DNA from: Methyloglobulus sp. | GTDB lineage: Bacteria; Pseudomonadota; Gammaproteobacteria; Methylococcales; Methylomonadaceae | NCBI GenBank assembly: GCA_013140405.1 | Contig: JABFSV010000534.1 | Span: forward strand, 1 to 9,989 | DNA: 9,989 nucleotides | Reading direction: 5' to 3' | Shown: positions 7,093-9,989 of the stretch, piece by piece | Layout: each line of letters begins with the position of its first letter | Numbering within the stretch: the first letter of the stretch is position 1 | The notes under the pieces: generated by a model | What the model was told of the DNA's origin: nothing | Databases searched by the model: none | Seen by the model: only the letters and a program-made list of their open reading frames with translations | Position numbers and translations under genes: made by a program

Positions 7093-8103
7093 TTACTCCA
7101 TTGCCCCAACAATCGCATCGCCCATTTCTTTCGTTCCGACTTTAGACTGCGGGTTTAAATCGGGAGTAACATACTTGCCTTCCCTGACGATTTTTTCAAT
7201 CGCTGTTTTTATCCGCTTGGCGGCAGCAAACTCGCCCAGATGATTCAACATCATCACGCCAGCCATGATAACGGCTGCTGGATTTGCAAGGTTTTTTCCG
7301 GCAATGTCGGGAGCGCTGCCGTGGACAGCTTCAAACAAGGCGGCATCGTCACCGATATTTGCGCCAGGAATTAGGCCTAACCCACCCACCAAACCGGCGG
7401 TCAAATCCGACAGAATATCGCCGAACATGTTGGTGGTGACGACAACATCGAACTGCTGGGGATTCATCACCATGTGCATACAGGCGGCATCGACGATTTT
7501 TTCATCAAACTGAATGTCAGGATAACGCGCCGCGGTTTCCCGTGCGACATCCAGGAATATGCCCTGGGTGTATTTTAAGATATTGGCTTTATGGCACACG
7601 GTAACTTTTTTGCGGCCATTGTCGCGGGCGTATTTAAAGGCATACTCGATGACGCGCTTTGAACCGCTACGGGTAACCACCGCCAAACTTTCAGCTATGT
7701 CTTTTTTCGGCGTTAAATAATGCTCAAGCCCTGAGTAAAGTCCTTCGGTATTTTCCCTGACGATAACAATGTCAACATCATCATAACGGGTTTTGATGCC
7801 TTCCCAATTCATAGCGGGACGAACATTGGCGTACAGCTCATATTTTTGCCGCAAGGCGACATTAATGCTTCTGAAGCCTGTACCAACCACAGTCGTCAAC
7901 GGGCCTTTAAAAGCCACACGGGTGCTGTCGAAAGAATCCAGGGTTGCTTCCGGCAGTGGGGTTTCGAAATTGTCATACGCTGCCATACCCGCATACGCTT
8001 CTTCCCATTGGATTTTCGCGCCGGACGCATCTATTATCTTAACCGCTTCATCCATAATGGACGGGCCAATCCCATCGCCTTTTATCAGTGTGACTTTACG
8101 CAT
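7093..8103 (-). CDS. NAD-dependent isocitrate dehydrogenase
   Basis: The 336-residue enzyme is predicted to oxidise and decarboxylate isocitrate to 2-oxoglutarate in the TCA cycle. The N-terminal GDGIGP (9-14) and the substrate loop GTGFRSINVALRQKYELYANVRP have Ser79, Asn81, Arg85 and Arg95 in the usual isocitrate contacts. RENTEGLY (116-123), Lys172, and Asp205, Asp229 and Asp233 (Mg and catalysis) are present. The cofactor determinant reads HGSAPDIAGK: Asp266-Ile267 stand where the NADP enzyme of E. coli has Lys344-Tyr345, which marks NAD use. The short length fits the homodimeric NAD-IDH of methanotrophs and acidophiles. Homoisocitrate or 3-isopropylmalate dehydrogenase is less likely because of the SxN motif. 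GGAG 6 nt before the ATG supports the start. Confidence 0.93.
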   Translation of the reverse strand: MRKVTLIKGDGIGPSIMDEAVKIIDASGAKIQWEEAYAGMAAYDNFETPLPEATLDSFDSTRVAFKGPLTTVVGTGFRSINVALRQKYELYANVRPAMNWEGIKTRYDDVDIVIVRENTEGLYSGLEHYLTPKKDIAESLAVVTRSGSKRVIEYAFKYARDNGRKKVTVCHKANILKYTQGIFLDVARETAARYPDIQFDEKIVDAACMHMVMNPQQFDVVVTTNMFGDILSDLTAGLVGGLGLIPGANIGDDAALFEAVHGSAPDIAGKNLANPAAVIMAGVMMLNHLGEFAAAKRIKTAIEKIVREGKYVTPDLNPQSKVGTKEMGDAIVGAME

Positions 8104-8185
8104 TTATTGCTCCAAAAAAATTCATCAATTACTTGCTGCTTTGGCTAGCTTCTGGGAGATTGCTTACTTACAGCGCTTCCTACAA

Positions 8186-8191
8186 ATTATA
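8186..8191 (-). promoter_or_regulatory. Putative -10 box for the isocitrate dehydrogenase gene
   Basis: On the minus strand there is a perfect TATAAT about 83 bp before the start codon, which would leave a leader of about 75 nt. No matching -35 sits at the normal distance (TTGAAC is 21 bp away), so this is a weak promoter call. Confidence 0.4.
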
Positions 8192-8260
8192 TCCGAATAG
8201 CCCTGCCTTTGAGTTCAATAATTCATCAGTGATTGATATTACGCAAGCTATACTTGTTGC

Positions 8261-8365
8261 TTCGGCCTTTTAATGTTTGAACCGTTCGTGCTGGGCTTGT
8301 CGAAGCACACACCGCCTTTCGGCAGGCTCAAGGCGAACGGAAACTTAAAACTTCATAAGGCCGAA
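8261..8365. repeat. Inverted-repeat element, dispersed-repeat/MITE-like
   Basis: The ends are TTCGGCCTT (8261-8269) and AAGGCCGAA (8357-8365). Inside lies a second pair, CCGTTCG (8282-8288) and CGAACGG (8334-8340), which extends as an imperfect stem of about 23 nt per arm around a loop GCACACACCGCC. The core GCTTGTCGAAG / CTTTCGGCAGGCTC resembles the 'CGTTCG...TTGTCGAAG...CGACAGGCTC...CGAACG' repeats scattered between genes in many Proteobacteria. It has no coding capacity. RNA of either strand would fold into a long hairpin. Confidence 0.75.
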
Positions 8366-8445
8366 TCTATAACAACAGCGATTGGTTCGCAAACCCCAGC
8401 TTTCCCTATCCGAAAACTGTTCTACCATTGATAATCGAGACAGAA

Positions 8446-8491
8446 TATGTTAAGAATCGATGCCTTATGCTAAACTGAAATTTTATGTTAG
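8446..8491. promoter_or_regulatory. Three evenly spaced TATGYTAR motifs upstream of the HTH-FW gene
   Basis: TATGTTAA (8446-8453), TATGCTAA (8466-8473) and TATGTTAG (8484-8491) lie in the same orientation, with starts 20 and 18 bp apart, close to two helical turns. Phased direct repeats before an XRE-type regulator gene could be its own operator sites. The repeats are seen; binding is inferred. Some overlap AT-rich promoter-like sequence. Confidence 0.35.
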
Positions 8492-8630
8492 CTTGAATGA
8501 AGACTAAGGCCGTTAAGTTAACAATAGATTTGGGTCGCAGTAAGGCAGTTGCAATCATGAAAATCATTGATCCAATTCATTTCAAAGACATTGGGTAGCC
8601 AAAAAGAGTTAACACCAAAACAACCATCTC

Positions 8631-9314
8631 GTGTTGGATGCCATGAACGAAAACCAGCTTACCACAGATTTTTCAAGCTATATTCGCAGCCGTGCCAGGG
8701 CGCAAAATCTGAGCATGAGCCAACTTGCACAATACAGTAAAATATCCAGGCAAACGCTATACAAAATCATGAAGGGCGACACCGAAGCAAAAATCTCCAC
8801 CATGATTCGCCTCGCGTCCGTACTGCAAATGCATCCTTTGGATTTGCTGAGGGCATTTTTCGGCAACCGTACGCTGCCTTTTGGGACGATGGCTTCGGCC
8901 AAATACCTGTCCGATGCCACTGGTTTTATAGAAGACGTAACAATCCCTGACAATATGCGCGTTTGGGTAAACCAAAGCTTCGTAAAGAGTTGGAAAATAC
9001 AAAACACTGGAAAAATTCCCTGGATCAATCGCGCCTTGTTATGTACGGATGAGCAAGTGCGGCTTCACTTTGCCCCTGAAGCCGAATTCGCCTTTAGACC
9101 ACCTATCCAGGAAAGGCGACTCCTGCCTTCCCAGATCAGCATTCCGATCCCAAAAACCCTGCCCGGACAAACCGCGCAATTGAGTGTTGAATATATCACC
9201 CCTTCTTATCCCGGCACCCAGATTTCTTATTGGAAAATGGTGGATGAATCCGGCGAGTTTTGTTTTCCCGATCTTGAAGGGCTGTCTTGCCAAGTGCAAG
9301 TGATAGCTATCTAA
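8631..9314 (+). CDS. XRE-type helix-turn-helix protein with NBR1-like FW domain
   Basis: The 227-residue product has two parts. Residues about 14-75 form a Cro/C1 (XRE) helix-turn-helix: IRSRARAQNLSMSQLAQYSKISRQTLYKIMKG, then ISTMIRLASVLQMHPLDLL. Residues about 100-225 match the NBR1 central Ig-like four-tryptophan domain: FVKSWKIQNTGKIPW with Trp121, the NTG at 125-127 and Trp131, then LPGQTAQLSVEY, and PSYPGTQISYWKM with Trp201. FW domains are best known from the autophagy receptor NBR1 and also occur in bacterial proteins of unknown role. The logical reading is a DNA-binding regulator with a protein- or ligand-binding beta sandwich. The GTG at 8631 gives the longest frame, but the ATG at 8643 (MNENQL) is a likely true start; neither has a good Shine-Dalgarno. 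No membrane segment is seen. It stands alone on its strand. Confidence 0.82.
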   Translation: MLDAMNENQLTTDFSSYIRSRARAQNLSMSQLAQYSKISRQTLYKIMKGDTEAKISTMIRLASVLQMHPLDLLRAFFGNRTLPFGTMASAKYLSDATGFIEDVTIPDNMRVWVNQSFVKSWKIQNTGKIPWINRALLCTDEQVRLHFAPEAEFAFRPPIQERRLLPSQISIPIPKTLPGQTAQLSVEYITPSYPGTQISYWKMVDESGEFCFPDLEGLSCQVQVIAI

Positions 9315-9419
9315 GATATTTTTCGTTATAAAATAGCCAGCTAGATACATCGGCAGTGGGTTAAACCTGTATTTTTTGATGAACTTGTTGGCTTTACGCC
9401 TGCGAGTCGCGTGTATTTT

Positions 9420-9447
9420 GGAGTGGCAAACCTAGGTTTGCCACTCC
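9420..9447. repeat. Perfect 28-bp palindrome
   Basis: The arm GGAGTGGCAAAC meets its exact complement around a CTAG centre, so all 28 bp are self-complementary. No T-tract follows on either strand, which argues against a plain intrinsic terminator. It could be a dimer-binding site, a REP-like unit or the core of a small mobile element. Confidence 0.85.
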
Positions 9448-9615
9448 GCCCTATTAATCAAGTTACAGATTTCACCCGCTACCGATACACCCATAAAAAT
9501 AATAAAAATCATGGACTATGTTACCCTCCGACCTAAACAAGCCATAGGCAACCTGCTTAAGGAAGCTTTGATCAAGTTGATTCCATTCATGGTTCGACGA
9601 CCAAAGGAAGTGCCT

Positions 9616-9633
9616 GTGGTGCAAGCGCACCAC
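9616..9633 (+). repeat. Short perfect hairpin
   Basis: GTGGTGC and GCACCAC form a 7-bp stem around an AAGC tetraloop. It lies in the leader of the TonB receptor gene. There is no U-tract after it, so a structural role in the transcript is possible but unproven. Confidence 0.5.
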
Positions 9634-9743
9634 GAATGCAATCAGCTTGCTCCCCATTTACGGGGTCCACAAAACTCTCCTGGATATAGCCGAAAGGCTT
9701 GCCACGAATGGGGAGGACTCATTGCCGTTCGTCCTGAACCTAT

Positions 9744-9750
9744 AGGAGGG
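9744..9750 (+). promoter_or_regulatory. Strong Shine-Dalgarno facing a missing start codon
   Basis: AGGAGGG is placed 7 nt before ATAAATCATTTAAG, where the signal peptide of the receptor begins. It is the best ribosome-binding site in the region, yet no ATG, GTG or TTG follows in range. It also lies in sequence resembling a degenerate dispersed-repeat arm, so it may be fortuitous. Confidence 0.45.
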
Positions 9751-9756
9751 CTTCTT

Positions 9757-9989
9757 CATAAATCATTTAAGATTTTGTATTGGTTAGCATTTACCCTAAT
9801 TGGCACAACCTTTCCTATTGTCACTTACAGCGAAACCTTAGTTTTGGAGCCAGTGGTCATCACTGCCGATAGAATTGACGGTTATGCTGCCGAAACCGCT
9901 GCGTCCGTCACCCGTGATGATGCCGCCCTGCTTGAAACGCCTTACTCCGTCAGCGTCATCGACAATGCCGCCTTAAAGGATAGTTCCAC
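9757..9989 (+). CDS. TonB-dependent siderophore receptor, N-terminal part, start lost or unresolved
   Basis: The gene runs off the right edge. It opens with an N-terminal signal, KSFKILYWLAFTLIGTTFPIVTYSE, then VLEPVVITADR (a TonB-box-like segment) and TRDDAALLETPYSVSVIDNAALKDSS, the start of the plug domain of FhuE/FpvA-type receptors ('ETP.S.SV.....L.D'). It should sit in the outer membrane and import ferric siderophores using ExbB-ExbD-TonB energy. No signalling (STN) domain lies between the signal and the plug. There is no start codon where the signal peptide begins. ATGs at 9511 and 9589 are in frame but would add 82 or 56 odd residues before the signal, and the TTG at 9775 would remove its lysines. 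A one-base loss in the ATG is the simplest reading. Confidence 0.75.

Larger units (their letters stand above)
8104..8630. other. 527-bp gene-free region between divergent icd and HTH-FW genes
   Basis: This holds the icd upstream sequence with a TATAAT box, an inverted-repeat element (8261-8365), and an AT-rich stretch with three TATGYTAR motifs before the HTH gene. A 33-codon ORF at 8497-8598 (+) is present but has no ribosome-binding site or recognisable relative. No RNA gene was recognised. Confidence 0.6.
9315..9756. other. Gene-free region upstream of the TonB receptor
   Basis: This 442-bp stretch holds a perfect 28-bp palindrome, a 7-bp hairpin, a CCCC/GGGG mini-stem near 9651-9665 and a degenerate arm of the same repeat type as the 8261-8365 element. 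The plus frame of the receptor stays open back to 9436 (ATGs at 9511 and 9589), but the translated sequence is low in protein character and matches nothing I know. I read it as non-coding leader. No B12 riboswitch or other known leader RNA was recognised. Confidence 0.5.

Noticed and set aside
8383..8396. tRNA-like GGTTCGCAAACC segment
   Set aside because: No acceptor stem, anticodon arm or CCA fits around it.
8497..8598. 33-codon ORF on the plus strand before the HTH-FW gene
   Set aside because: There is no Shine-Dalgarno and no recognisable family, and it overlaps nothing that supports translation. It is too short to trust.
9039..9350. 103-codon minus-strand ORF across the HTH-FW gene
   Set aside because: It is a shadow of the FW domain coding strand with no family signature.
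9350..9378. Weak stem followed by T-run after the HTH-FW gene
   Set aside because: Only 3-4 base pairs can form with an allowed loop, which is too weak to call an intrinsic terminator.
9436..9476. Possible B12 riboswitch, because GCCACT occurs and a TonB receptor follows
   Set aside because: Only the six-base fragment matches. The other conserved B12-box parts are missing, and the GCCACT is part of the palindrome.
9472..9657. 61-codon minus-strand ORF in the receptor leader
   Set aside because: It overlaps a hairpin and repeat-like DNA, the translation matches nothing known to me, and no ribosome-binding site is evident.

Overview
The window looks like chromosomal DNA of a gammaproteobacterium of moderate GC content. 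RlmJ, MarC, the RimB-type protease, an RMD1/DUF155 protein, a QEGLA (DUF1704) protein and a homodimeric NAD-type isocitrate dehydrogenase together fit environmental Gammaproteobacteria. A methanotroph of the Methylococcales is my best guess, but that is inference from gene content and not proven by any marker gene here.

Layout. 1-493 (+): the C-terminal part of a B12-binding regulator or corrinoid protein of the CarH/MerR type, cut by the window edge. 529-1125 (-): a Tat-exported M15/DUF882 peptidase-like protein, with a promoter and a PmrA-box-like direct repeat behind it. 1368-1997 (-): a MarC-family membrane protein. 2106-2588 (+): a RimB-like aspartic protease without a rimK neighbour. 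2658-2852 (+): a short ORF that looks like the N-terminal stump of a larger protein. 2867-4993 (-): a tight three-gene unit, transcribed from a small secreted His/Gly-rich protein through an RMD1/DUF155 membrane protein to rlmJ. 5104-6393 (-): a QEGLA/DUF1704 putative metallo-carboxypeptidase. 6508-7040 (-): a ParE/RelE toxin and its antitoxin with an ATGA overlap. 7093-8103 (-): NAD-dependent isocitrate dehydrogenase.

8104-8630 has no gene. It holds the icd promoter region, a roughly 105-bp inverted-repeat element of a dispersed-repeat type, and three evenly spaced TATGYTAR motifs. These precede the most unusual gene here (8631-9314, +), an XRE-type helix-turn-helix fused to an NBR1-like four-tryptophan (FW) domain. 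9315-9756 is again gene-free, with a perfect 28-bp palindrome and small hairpins. It runs into the 5' end of a TonB-dependent siderophore receptor (to the window edge) whose signal peptide has a good ribosome-binding site but no start codon. The sequence reads as if one G of the ATG had been lost.

Most genes are separate housekeeping or stress units and do not form one pathway. No CRISPR array, tRNA, rRNA or intact insertion sequence was seen. The candidates for something less ordinary are the HTH-FW fusion with its repeated upstream motif, and the broken-looking start of the receptor gene.
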